A stretch of DNA of 43,115 nucleotides from RGUW01 sp049421025 (GTDB lineage: Bacteria; Cyanobacteriota; Cyanobacteriia; PCC-6307; Cyanobiaceae). This document shows, one piece after another, positions 22,572-30,805 of this stretch. The number at the start of each line of letters is the position of its first letter. The first letter of the stretch is position 1. The stretch covers positions 1-43,115 of the forward strand of contig JBMSMG010000007.1 of the NCBI GenBank assembly GCA_049421025.1, written 5' to 3'. The translations under genes and the position numbers were made by a program. The notes beneath the pieces are model-generated. The model did not search any database and was not told the origin of the DNA. It saw only the letters and a program-made list of their open reading frames with translations.

Positions 22572-23690
22572 GTGATCACAGTCCAACGACCTCGCTACAA
22601 CGCCATCACAAGGCGGGCACACAGGCTGCTGCTGCCGCTCTTGCTCGTGGTGCTGGCAGGCTGCCGCAGCGGCGATGAAGCGGCCCGGCCCCCGCTGCGG
22701 GTTGCCACTGCAGCGGTGGAGCTGGAGCCTTTTGCCGACCGCATCGAAGCCATAGCAACGCTCGATGCCGAGCAGATTGTGCAACTCGCCAGCCAGGTCA
22801 CTGGGCGGGTCACCCAGTTGAAGGTGCGTCAGGGGCAGCTGGTGCGCCCCGGTGATGTGGTCCTGGTGCTCGATCAGGCCCAGCTGCAGGCCGAGCTCGC
22901 CAGCCTGCGGGCACAGATGCGTACCGATCAAATCAACTACGAGCGCTACGAAAAATTGGTCCGTGAAGGCGCGGCCAGTGCAATTCAGCGCGATCAATTT
23001 CGTCAGACCGCTCTGGCCTCCAGGCAGGCCTTGGCTGCCCGGCAGGCTGATCTGGCTTATCGCATTGTGCGAGCCCCGCAGGCTGGCCTGATTGGTGAGC
23101 TCAACCTCAAGCCCGGTGATGTGGTGCAAGCCGGTGTGCCCTTCACCCAGCTCGTCAGCAACCAGGCCCTCAATGCCGAGATCGAGCTTCCGGCCAACCG
23201 GGCAGCCTCGGTGCGCGTTGGCTTGCCGGTGATCTTGCATCCATCAGGTCCTGATGTTGCTGCGCTCAACACACGCATCACGGCCCTTGAGCCTGCGGTC
23301 AATCCGGCGACCCAGCTGCTGATGGCGCAGGCTCCGGTGGGACAGGCCTCAAGCCGCTGGCGCAGCGGCATGCGCCTACGAGCGGAGGTTGTTCTCTCGA
23401 CACGGCAACAGCTCTCGGTGCCCGCCAGCGCGGTCACCCGTCTGGCTGGTCAGAGCTTTGTGTTTGTGGTGGGAACGCGAGCCGAGTTGGTTCGCAACCC
23501 AGGCCGTGTTGATCGCAAGCGGTTGAACCGGCTGCCCGCGCAGAGCCGCTTCGCGTTGCAGGTGCCGGTTCAGCTGGGCCCTCTGGAGAACAATCGCTAT
23601 CCGGTGCTCTCCGGCTTGAGCCCAGGTCAGCAGGTCATCACGTCGGGGCTGTTGATGTTGCGGCATGGCATGCCTGTACAGGCGAGCTGA
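22572..23690 (+). CDS. RND efflux membrane-fusion lipoprotein (first copy)
   Basis: About 372 residues from a GTG at 22572. The N-terminal lipoprotein signal ends LLVVLAGC (Cys31). Then come the biotinyl-lipoyl half (VTGRVTQLKVRQGQLVRPGDVVLVLD), a helical hairpin of about 50 residues (QLQAELASLRAQM...ASRQALAARQADLAY), the second lipoyl half (IVRAPQAGLIGELNLKPGDVVQAG), a beta-barrel and a membrane-proximal domain. It is the periplasmic adaptor linking an RND pump to an outer-membrane channel. Its C-terminal part carries LGPLENNRYPVLSGLSPGQ, nearly identical to the next gene. The gene before the pump in transcription order; the long open frame upstream of 22572 is antisense to rarA and is ignored. 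Confidence 0.88.
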   Translation: MITVQRPRYNAITRRAHRLLLPLLLVVLAGCRSGDEAARPPLRVATAAVELEPFADRIEAIATLDAEQIVQLASQVTGRVTQLKVRQGQLVRPGDVVLVLDQAQLQAELASLRAQMRTDQINYERYEKLVREGAASAIQRDQFRQTALASRQALAARQADLAYRIVRAPQAGLIGELNLKPGDVVQAGVPFTQLVSNQALNAEIELPANRAASVRVGLPVILHPSGPDVAALNTRITALEPAVNPATQLLMAQAPVGQASSRWRSGMRLRAEVVLSTRQQLSVPASAVTRLAGQSFVFVVGTRAELVRNPGRVDRKRLNRLPAQSRFALQVPVQLGPLENNRYPVLSGLSPGQQVITSGLLMLRHGMPVQAS

Positions 23691-23732
23691 TCAAGACCTG
23701 ATGTTTCCGGGTAACTTGCCGGCAAATGCGCC

Positions 23733-24866
23733 ATGGTTGTGCGTTCAGCAGCGCTTCGTCTGGTCCCATTGCTGCCTTTGGTAGCGCTGACGGCATGCGG
23801 GCCCAAGCCCCAGGGCCGAGCCCCGCTGGTGGTGCAGATCGAGCAAGTCGGCGATGCAACGTTCACGCCCGGCATCGATGTGATCAGCCGGCTCGAGTCG
23901 ACAACCAACGTGGCCTTGCGGCCTGAAGTTGACGGCCGCGTGGTCAAGATCTTGGCTGTGCAGGGCCAGCGGGTTAAAGCCGGCCAACCGATCCTGGTGC
24001 TCGACAACGTGCAGCAGACCGCGTCACTCAATGCCAGTAAGGCCTTGGCCAAGCGCGATCGCATCAATGCTGAGCGCTATGTGTTCCTCAACCAACAGGG
24101 AGCTGTCTCGGCCCGTCAGCGCGACTACTACGTCACTGAGGCGATACGCAGTGCCGATCAGGTCAAGGCTGATGCGGCCACGCTTGGCTACAAGTACGTC
24201 ACCGCGCCGATCAATGGCGAGATCGGCGACCTCGACTCGGTGAAGTTGGGCGACTACGTGCGCCAGGGTCAGGCCATCACCGGGATCGTCGACAACAGCA
24301 CCTTGTGGACGCTGATGGATGTGCCGGCCACCCAGGCCTCGATGGTGCAACTGGGGCAGAGCGTTCAGCTCAAGACCCAGGGCAACCCGCCGGTGAGTGG
24401 AACCGGCAAGGTCGTGTTTATTTCGCCGTATTTTGGGGTCAGTGGCGATCAGTCGTCGCCTAACACCGTTCTGGTCAAAGCGGAGTTCCCCAACCTCACC
24501 GGCAAGCTCAAGACCGGTCAGTTCGTGCGCAACCGCATTGTCACCAGCACCACCTCGCAGCTTTCGGTGCCGGTTCAGGCGGTGATGATGCAAGCCCAGC
24601 AGCCCTTTGTTTACAGAATCGTGCCGCTGTCAGTGGCACTGCCCAAGATCAAGGCCTCCAATCAGATCCCCGAGGCGACCAAGCAGAAGCTCGAAAAACT
24701 GCCGGCTTCCACGCCCATCGTGGTGCAGACCCCTGTGAAGCTGGGGCCCTTGCAGAACAATCGCTACCCCTTGCTCTCCGGGCTGGCGGCGGGTGATCGC
24801 ATTGTGATCAGCAATACCGCTTTGCTGCGCTCAGGCATGCCTGTGTCGATCGCCAAAGCCAACTGA
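23733..24866 (+). CDS. RND efflux membrane-fusion lipoprotein (second copy)
   Basis: 377 residues from the ATG at 23733. Lipoprotein signal VPLLPLVALTAC gives Cys22 as the lipid site. Two lipoyl halves (VDGRVVKILAVQGQRVKAGQPILVLD and YVTAPINGEIGDLDSVKLGDYVRQG) flank a helical hairpin. The later FPNLTGKLKTGQFVRNRIV and LSVPVQAVMMQAQQPFVYRI are typical of AcrA/MexA-type adaptors. It lies 42 bp after the first adaptor and 10 bp before the pump, so the three form one operon. It is more classical than the first copy and may be its main pump partner. The two copies differ in the hairpin but share a C-terminal signature. Confidence 0.92.
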   Translation: MVVRSAALRLVPLLPLVALTACGPKPQGRAPLVVQIEQVGDATFTPGIDVISRLESTTNVALRPEVDGRVVKILAVQGQRVKAGQPILVLDNVQQTASLNASKALAKRDRINAERYVFLNQQGAVSARQRDYYVTEAIRSADQVKADAATLGYKYVTAPINGEIGDLDSVKLGDYVRQGQAITGIVDNSTLWTLMDVPATQASMVQLGQSVQLKTQGNPPVSGTGKVVFISPYFGVSGDQSSPNTVLVKAEFPNLTGKLKTGQFVRNRIVTSTTSQLSVPVQAVMMQAQQPFVYRIVPLSVALPKIKASNQIPEATKQKLEKLPASTPIVVQTPVKLGPLQNNRYPLLSGLAAGDRIVISNTALLRSGMPVSIAKAN

Positions 24867-24876
24867 GGCCTGCCCC

Positions 24877-27800
24877 ATGTCACTGTCAGACAATTTCATC
24901 AAGCGGCCGGTTCTCACCACGGTCTGCAGCATTTTGATCGTGTTGATCGGCATCATCGCGATTCCGACATTGCCGATTGAAAACCTGCCCAATATTGCGC
25001 CTCCGCTGATTCAGGTCACCTCGAACTACAGCGGGGCTAATTCGCTGGTGACCGAGCAGGCGGTCACCAACCCGCTGGAGCAACAGATCAACGGGGTGCC
25101 AGGGGCGGCTTACATCTCGTCGACAAGCTCGAATACCGGACAAAGCATCATTCAGGTTTACTTCGACGAAGGTACAGATATCAACATTGACCAGGTCAAT
25201 GTTCAAAACCGGGTGTCGCTGGCGATGCCCCAATTGCCCCAGCAGGTCTCGGCTACCGGGGTGTCGGTCATGCAGAGCACTCCATCGATTCTGTTGGCGT
25301 ATCAGGTCACCTCGACCAAGGGTCAGTTTGATGCGGCCTATCTCAATGGGTTGATCTATGCCGATCTTTACTATCAGCTGGAGAGGGTTCCTGGGGTTGC
25401 ACAGGTCAACTTGCTTGGAGGCAGCAACCCTGCCTTCTGGTTGTTTGTTGATCCTCAGAAGCTGACCGCCAACCAATTGACGGCTGATCAGGTTGTCAGT
25501 GCTGTCCGCTCACAAAACAGTGTGGCCATTGGGGGCCTGGTCGGCGGAGCGCCCGCAGGGGGTGATCAGCTGTTCGCGTACCCGATTTTGGTTGAGGACA
25601 ACGGTAATTTGATGTCCGTTGAGCAGCTCAATGATCTGATCATTGGCAAGTCGCCTCAAGGCAATCTGCTGCGTCTTCGCGATGTTGGTGGAGCCACCTA
25701 TGGCTTCAATACATTTGCGCAGCAGGCTGTCAGTGCCGATGGTTATCCATCCATCACTGTGGCTGTCTTTCAGACTCCTGAGAGCAATGCCCTCGATGTC
25801 TCTGAGGCCGTTGTTGCCGTCATGGATCAGTTCTCTCAGGCCGTTCCACCTGGCGTAACCGTCACGGAGATCTACAACATCGGTCAGTTCATCGAGTCGG
25901 CTGTCGATGGTGTGACTGATGCACTGGGTTTGGCGATCGTGCTGGTGCTGGTAATTCTGTTCCTGTTTTTGCAGAACTGGCGCGCCACGATTGTTCCAAG
26001 CCTGGCGATTCCGATCTCTTTGGTTGGCACATTTGCCTTCATTAAGGCATTCGGTTTTTCGATCAACCAACTCACCCTGCTTGGTCTGGTGCTCGCCACC
26101 GGCTTGGTGGTTGATGATGCCATCGTCGTGATCGAAGCCGTCTCCAAGAATCTGGAGGCTGGCATGAGCCCCCGTAAAGCGGCCATGGAGTGCATGGGCA
26201 CCTTGATCGGTGCCCTGATCGCCACCTCACTGGTGTTGATGGCGGTGTTTGTGCCGGTTGCCTTCTATCCCGGTGGGATCGGCATCATCTACAGGCAATT
26301 CGCTTTGACGATTGCCTTCTCGATCGCTATTTCGACCTTCAACGCGCTCACCTTCTCGCCGATGATGTCGGCGTTGATTTTGAAGTCAGAGCAGCCGCCC
26401 AAGCCCAAAGGTTGGGCCTGGACCGTGGGCGGTGTGATTGTCGGGTTGGCCTTTGGCAAGTTCAGTGCAGCATCGTTTGGCATTGGGTCTTACGTGTTTG
26501 GGGTCCTGCTGTTCGGCTTTGCCGGTAGCCGCCTGGCGTTGATCTTTGATCGCTTCAATCAGTTCTTCAGCTGGCTTGAGGCGAGCTACGCACGCTTGCT
26601 GGCAGTCCTGATCAGCAAACGCCGCTACATCCTTGCTGGTCTTGGCGGTGGCATCGTTCTGACTGCAATTGCATTTTCTGCCCTGCCAACAGCCTTCATC
26701 CCTGAAGAGGATCAGGGTTACGGCATGGGCATTTTTCAGCTGCAAAACGGTGCGTCCTTGACGCAGACCCAAAAGACTGGTCTCGAAGTGGCCAAGGTGC
26801 TCAAGAGTGAGCCTGACATCGTTGCGGCATCGGTGGTGAGCGGCTATGGCTTCAATGGCTCGAGCCCCGATCAAGGCGTCTTCTTCTTTGGCCTCAAGCC
26901 ACTCGCTGAGCGCAGCGGCTCTGATCAAAAAGCGCCTGCGATTGTTGGGCGCTTGAATGCCAAGCTCTCCAAACTCAGCTCTGGGCTTGCAGTTGCTGCC
27001 CAGCCACCTGCGATTCCTGGTTTTTCAGCACAGGGTGGTTTTTATTTCCAATTCAACGATCTCAGCAACGGGGCCTACACCTTTAATCAGCTTGATGGGC
27101 TTGCCCAGCAGTTGGTTTCGGCTGGTACAGCAAGCGGTCAGTTCTCGAACCTTTATACCCAGTTCATTCCTAGTGCTCCTGCCTTTGGACTCAAGATCGA
27201 TCGCTCGATCATGGGTGCTTTGAACATTGACTTCCAGCAGGCAATGCAGACCATCGCTGTTTTGGCAGGTGGCAATTATTCGGGCTTGACGTATGAGAAT
27301 GGTCAGGTCCGAAACATCTACGTCCAGTCGGAAGCGAAGGGCCGCAGCACGCTAGACAATGTCCTGAGCTACTACGTGCGCAACCGCGACAACAAGCTGG
27401 TTCAGGTGTCGGAGTTTGCCTCCAGCGAGCTCTCCAGTGCTCCTCCTGTGATCAGCCACTACAACCTTTATCGCACGATTTTGGTTCAGGGTGCTGAGGC
27501 GATTGGCAAGAGTTCTGGTCAGGCTCTTGATGCGATCCAGTCCATTTTCAAGCAGCAGGACTTCAACAACATCGGCTATGCCTTCACGGGTCTTGCAGCG
27601 CTCCAGCTGTCGGCCGGCAGTGCCAGTGTGCTGGTCTTTGGTCTGGGAATTCTTGTTGTGTATCTCGTCCTCTCCGCTCAATATGAGAGCTATGTGACCC
27701 CAGTCATCATCTTGATGACTGTGCCTTTGGCCATGCTTGGTGCATTGGTTTTCCTGGCTCTGCGCTCGATTGATCTCAACATCTACGCCCAGGTTGGGCT

Positions 27801-28158
27801 TGTCACCCTGATTGGCCTGGCCGCCAAGAACGGCATCTTGATCGTTGAGGTGGCGGAGCAGCACGTCGAAGCAGGCATGAGCTTTGTTGACGCGGCGTTG
27901 GCTGCAGCCGAGTCACGAATGCGCCCCATCTTGATGACAGCCATTGCATCGTTGGCGGGCTTTTTGCCTCTCGTTGTGGCAACCACTGCAGGAGCTAACA
28001 GTCAGCAGTCTCTTGGCACTGTGATTTTTGGCGGTCTGCTGGTCGCCACCGTGCTCTCCCTTGGCGTCGTGCCGCCCTTTTACGTGGCGATCAAGAACCT
28101 AGAGGCGCGCTGGTTTCCAGAGTCAGACGCAGACACCACAGCAGAGCCAATTCGTTGA
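24877..28158 (+). CDS. RND multidrug efflux pump, HAE1 family
   Basis: 1093 residues, longer than AcrB (about 1050). The N-terminus MSLSDNFIKRPVLTTVCSILIVLIG and helix 4 GLVVDDAIVVIEAV (proton-relay Asp413/Asp414) are typical. IPEEDQGYG begins the second half, and helix 10 GLAAKNGILIVEVAE has the relay Lys984. All residues needed for proton-driven transport are therefore present. Between helix 6 and the second half (about residues 505-560) there is an extra stretch with two hydrophobic segments absent from AcrB. The gene is clearly less GC-rich than its neighbours. No TolC-type gene is in the window. A strong hairpin covers its stop codon. Confidence 0.95.
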   Translation: MSLSDNFIKRPVLTTVCSILIVLIGIIAIPTLPIENLPNIAPPLIQVTSNYSGANSLVTEQAVTNPLEQQINGVPGAAYISSTSSNTGQSIIQVYFDEGTDINIDQVNVQNRVSLAMPQLPQQVSATGVSVMQSTPSILLAYQVTSTKGQFDAAYLNGLIYADLYYQLERVPGVAQVNLLGGSNPAFWLFVDPQKLTANQLTADQVVSAVRSQNSVAIGGLVGGAPAGGDQLFAYPILVEDNGNLMSVEQLNDLIIGKSPQGNLLRLRDVGGATYGFNTFAQQAVSADGYPSITVAVFQTPESNALDVSEAVVAVMDQFSQAVPPGVTVTEIYNIGQFIESAVDGVTDALGLAIVLVLVILFLFLQNWRATIVPSLAIPISLVGTFAFIKAFGFSINQLTLLGLVLATGLVVDDAIVVIEAVSKNLEAGMSPRKAAMECMGTLIGALIATSLVLMAVFVPVAFYPGGIGIIYRQFALTIAFSIAISTFNALTFSPMMSALILKSEQPPKPKGWAWTVGGVIVGLAFGKFSAASFGIGSYVFGVLLFGFAGSRLALIFDRFNQFFSWLEASYARLLAVLISKRRYILAGLGGGIVLTAIAFSALPTAFIPEEDQGYGMGIFQLQNGASLTQTQKTGLEVAKVLKSEPDIVAASVVSGYGFNGSSPDQGVFFFGLKPLAERSGSDQKAPAIVGRLNAKLSKLSSGLAVAAQPPAIPGFSAQGGFYFQFNDLSNGAYTFNQLDGLAQQLVSAGTASGQFSNLYTQFIPSAPAFGLKIDRSIMGALNIDFQQAMQTIAVLAGGNYSGLTYENGQVRNIYVQSEAKGRSTLDNVLSYYVRNRDNKLVQVSEFASSELSSAPPVISHYNLYRTILVQGAEAIGKSSGQALDAIQSIFKQQDFNNIGYAFTGLAALQLSAGSASVLVFGLGILVVYLVLSAQYESYVTPVIILMTVPLAMLGALVFLALRSIDLNIYAQVGLVTLIGLAAKNGILIVEVAEQHVEAGMSFVDAALAAAESRMRPILMTAIASLAGFLPLVVATTAGANSQQSLGTVIFGGLLVATVLSLGVVPPFYVAIKNLEARWFPESDADTTAEPIR

Positions 28159-28165
28159 ATTGGCT
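28145..28165. terminator. Hairpin over the end of the RND operon
   Basis: AGCCAATTC (28145-28153), GTT loop, GAATTGGCT (28157-28165): a perfect 9-bp stem that includes the pump's TGA. Outer arms GCAGAG (28141-28146) and CTCTGC (28174-28179) could extend it. There is no T-tract. It lies between convergent genes and may stop or stabilise both transcripts. Confidence 0.45.
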
Positions 28166-28197
28166 TCAGCTCGCTCTGCGCTCAAAGTGGGCATTGT

Positions 28198-29853
28198 TTA
28201 CGTGATGACAGTGGGGCGATTCATGCCCGTTCGCTCTTTGATCTGAGCTAGTGCATCGATGGCTCCAATCAGATCGGCCAGGGCGATCTGGGGGTCCTGA
28301 TGCAGATCACCGCTGGCTGGCACATAGCTCTCCAGATAGACACGCAGTGTCGCTCCCTGGGTGCCGGTGCCTGAGAGCCGCAGCACCACGCGGCTGCCGT
28401 CATCCAGCAGCAGGCGCAGACCCTGGCCGGTTGTGAGTGAACCATCGACCGGATCGCTATAGGCAAAGTCGTCAGCAGTGGCGATGGTTCGCCCAGCAAA
28501 GCTTTGGCCAATAAGAGACGGCTGCATGCCCTTGACCCGTTCGTAGAGGCCATGGGCGGCATCGCTTGCGATCGCCTCATAGTCGTGGCGCGAGTAGTAG
28601 TGCCTCCCGAAACGACTCCAGTGCTCCGCCATGATCTGCGCTAATGGCTCGCGCCGCTTGGCCAAAATGTTGAGCCAGAACAGCACCGCCCAGAGCCCGT
28701 CCTTTTCGCGGATGTGGTTACTGCCTGTGCCGAAACTTTCTTCGCCGCACAGCGTGATGCGGCCGGCATCGAGCAGGTTGCCGAAGAACTTCCAGCCCGT
28801 GGGCGTTTCAAAGCAGGCGATGCCCAGCTCTTTGGCGACCACATCAACGGCAGCACTGGTTGGCATCGAGCGCGCGACCCCGGCAAGGCCCGAGGCATAG
28901 CCGGGCACCAGCGTGGCGTTGGCGGTGAGCACCGCCAGGCTGTCGCTGGGGTTCACAAAGCAACGGTTGCCCAGGATCATGTTGCGGTCGCCATCGCCAT
29001 CACAAGCAGCGCCAAAGCGATAGGTGTCGCTGCTGAGCAGCAGCTCAGCCAGCTCATGGGCATAGGTCAGGTTGGGGTCGGGGTGCCCGCCGCCAAAATC
29101 CTCCAGGGGTGTGCCGTTACGCACCGTGCCGCTGGGCGCCCCAAGCATCACCTCAAAGATGCGCGTGGCATAGGGGCCTGTGACGGCGTGCATGGCGTCG
29201 AAGGCCACGGGGAACGTACCGCGCAGCAGTGAGCTGATCGCATCGAAATCAAACAGCTTTTGCATCAAGGCCACGTAATCGTCGACCCCATCGACGATCT
29301 CGACGGTCATGGCACCGAGCTGATGGCTCCCGGGCTGATCGAGATTCAGCTCAGATTCATCATCGAGGATCTGGTAGCCATCGAGGCTCTGGGTCACCCC
29401 ATAGATCGCATCGGTGATCGATTCAGGCGTGGGGCCGCCATTGGCGCCGTTGATCTTCACGCCAAAATCACCGTCAGGGCCGCCGGGGTTGTGGCTGGCC
29501 GAAAGAATGACGCCGCCAACGGCGCTGGTCTTGCGGATCAGGTTCGACGCCGCAGGGGTCGAGAGAATGCCCCCGGTGGTGGTGATCAGCCGCGCCACCC
29601 CATGGGCAGCCGCCATACGGGCGATCACCCCGATGGCACGGCGGTTGCCATAACGGCCATCGCCGCCCACCACCAGGCTGCCGCCGGCCACGCCAGGCAG
29701 CACGCGCAGGCTGGCTTCGATGAAACTCTCGAGGTAGTGCGGCGTCTCGAATTGTTTGCTGCTCTTGCGCAGACCAGAGGTGCCTGGTTTCTGGTCGCTG
29801 AAGGGCTTCTCGAGGCGCACGGTGCGGATCGCTGGGCTGAAGCTGCTGGCCAT
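28198..29853 (-). CDS. pgm: Phosphoglucomutase (alpha-D-phosphohexomutase)
   Basis: 551 residues from the ATG at 29853. PGTSGLRKSSKQF (about 23-35) binds substrate. The phosphoserine loop is LSASHNPGG with Ser120. The Mg site is AACDGDGDRNMI (near 280). The sugar-binding loop is LCGEESFGTGSNHIREKDGLWA, and the C-terminal phosphate-binding loop is LRLSGTGTQGATLR. This is the eukaryote-type long PGM, converting glucose-1-phosphate and glucose-6-phosphate for glycogen and sugar-nucleotide synthesis in the cytoplasm. The frame extends to 29886; the MASSFSPAIRTV start is closest to the family N-terminus. Confidence 0.96.
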   Translation of the reverse strand: MASSFSPAIRTVRLEKPFSDQKPGTSGLRKSSKQFETPHYLESFIEASLRVLPGVAGGSLVVGGDGRYGNRRAIGVIARMAAAHGVARLITTTGGILSTPAASNLIRKTSAVGGVILSASHNPGGPDGDFGVKINGANGGPTPESITDAIYGVTQSLDGYQILDDESELNLDQPGSHQLGAMTVEIVDGVDDYVALMQKLFDFDAISSLLRGTFPVAFDAMHAVTGPYATRIFEVMLGAPSGTVRNGTPLEDFGGGHPDPNLTYAHELAELLLSSDTYRFGAACDGDGDRNMILGNRCFVNPSDSLAVLTANATLVPGYASGLAGVARSMPTSAAVDVVAKELGIACFETPTGWKFFGNLLDAGRITLCGEESFGTGSNHIREKDGLWAVLFWLNILAKRREPLAQIMAEHWSRFGRHYYSRHDYEAIASDAAHGLYERVKGMQPSLIGQSFAGRTIATADDFAYSDPVDGSLTTGQGLRLLLDDGSRVVLRLSGTGTQGATLRVYLESYVPASGDLHQDPQIALADLIGAIDALAQIKERTGMNRPTVIT

Positions 29854-29971
29854 CGGCAGGGGCTGAGAAGCCTTGGGGGGCACCAAATTAGCCTTGGTTT
29901 CTCAGAATCCAGCGCATCGCTCAAGCTGATCTTTGTGGCGATCTCTGTGCTGCGTGATGTTGTCGCTGGCT

Positions 29972-30487
29972 CTACGGGGTGCTGCTGCCACCGCCACCGC
30001 CACCGCCGCCACCAATGCCGAGGCCGCGCAAAAAGCCACCGAGGCCGCCTTGCTTTTTCTCTTCTGGTTTGGCGGCCTGGCCGCCGCTGCCGACGGGTTT
30101 GGTGGCAGGCTTGCAAAGGGCGATCAGGTCGGTGCTGTCGCGATTGAGGGTTTCGCGCCGCTCAAAGGTGTTCTTGGGGGCAACGACCGCTTTCTCGCGG
30201 ATGTCCCAAAGGGTGTCCTTGCAGGACGCAGGCAACTTGGGGTGATCCATCAGCGGATCCGCCAAGTTGCGGGCCTTTTGGCAGGGTTCTGGGCTGTTGT
30301 CGCGGCCGCAGGCGATGGTGCTGAGCTGAATCTCCCGAAACAGCTGGTTGGGCGGGAACGTGGTCAGATCAAGCTTGGCCGCTTGCTGGGCCTTGAGCTC
30401 TGATGCCAAGAGACTGCCCACGGCAACGAGCCCGGTGGCCAGGCAGGCCAGGGTTGGCGATGCGGGACGGTAGGCGCGTTGGGGCAT
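29972..30487 (-). CDS. Exported hypothetical protein with a polyglycine tail
   Basis: About 171 residues from the ATG at 30487. A signal peptide (ASPTLACLATGLVAVGSLLASELKAQQ) is followed by a compact domain with four cysteines: IACGRD, EPCQKARN, ASCKDTLWDIREK and IALCKP. This suggests a periplasmic, disulfide-bonded helical protein. After KPEEKKQGGLGGFLRGLGI the protein ends in nine glycines, encoded by a CCACCG-type microsatellite. I do not recognise a named family. The upstream gap 29854-29971 on its 3' side holds only the pgm promoter region. Confidence 0.7.
   Translation of the reverse strand: MPQRAYRPASPTLACLATGLVAVGSLLASELKAQQAAKLDLTTFPPNQLFREIQLSTIACGRDNSPEPCQKARNLADPLMDHPKLPASCKDTLWDIREKAVVAPKNTFERRETLNRDSTDLIALCKPATKPVGSGGQAAKPEEKKQGGLGGFLRGLGIGGGGGGGGGSSTP
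29987..30013. repeat. GCCACC microsatellite in a coding tail
   Basis: An imperfect run of GCC/ACC triplets encodes the polyglycine end of the exported hypothetical protein. Such triplet tracts can change length by slippage without breaking the frame. Confidence 0.7.
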
Positions 30488-30535
30488 AGAGAGATGGCCT
30501 GGGGGCAATCGGTCAACGGTATCGGGAGAGTCTGA

Positions 30536-30781
30536 TCAGAGGAAGGAGTTGTAGTCGCGGATCGGTTCACTGGCGTGTTCCGTCTCCAGCCCCATCAGTG
30601 TGCTTTTCTTGGCCAGCAGATAGTCGACCAGCTCTTGCTGGACCTCGAGCAGTTCTTTGGTGCAGCCGCGAAAGGCAGCTCGATGGCGAATCTCGTCGTG
30701 GCGCGTATGAAGATCGCGCAGCATCAACTGGATGGCATCCAGTGTTGGGCCATGGCTGCGGGCGGCGGTTTGGGGATCCAT
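30536..30781 (-). CDS. Small helical conserved hypothetical protein
   Basis: 81 residues from the ATG at 30781 (a TTG precedes it in frame at 30784). Highly helical and charged: LDAIQLMLRDLHTRHDEIRHRAAFRG, then KELLEVQQELVDYLLAKKSTLMGLE, ending RDYNSFL. It looks like a short soluble helical hairpin. No domain name is recognised. It sits between the PLD lipoprotein gene and the exported glycine-tail gene on the same strand, with gaps of about 25 and 50 bp, so cotranscription is likely. Confidence 0.65.
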   Translation of the reverse strand: MDPQTAARSHGPTLDAIQLMLRDLHTRHDEIRHRAAFRGCTKELLEVQQELVDYLLAKKSTLMGLETEHASEPIRDYNSFL

Positions 30782-30805
30782 CAAGCGCCTTGGCTACGGG
30801 CCGAA

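Noticed and set aside
28714..30147. Plus-strand open frames of 172 and 295 codons opposite pgm
   Set aside because: Antisense to phosphoglucomutase with all its catalytic loops; no protein features of their own.
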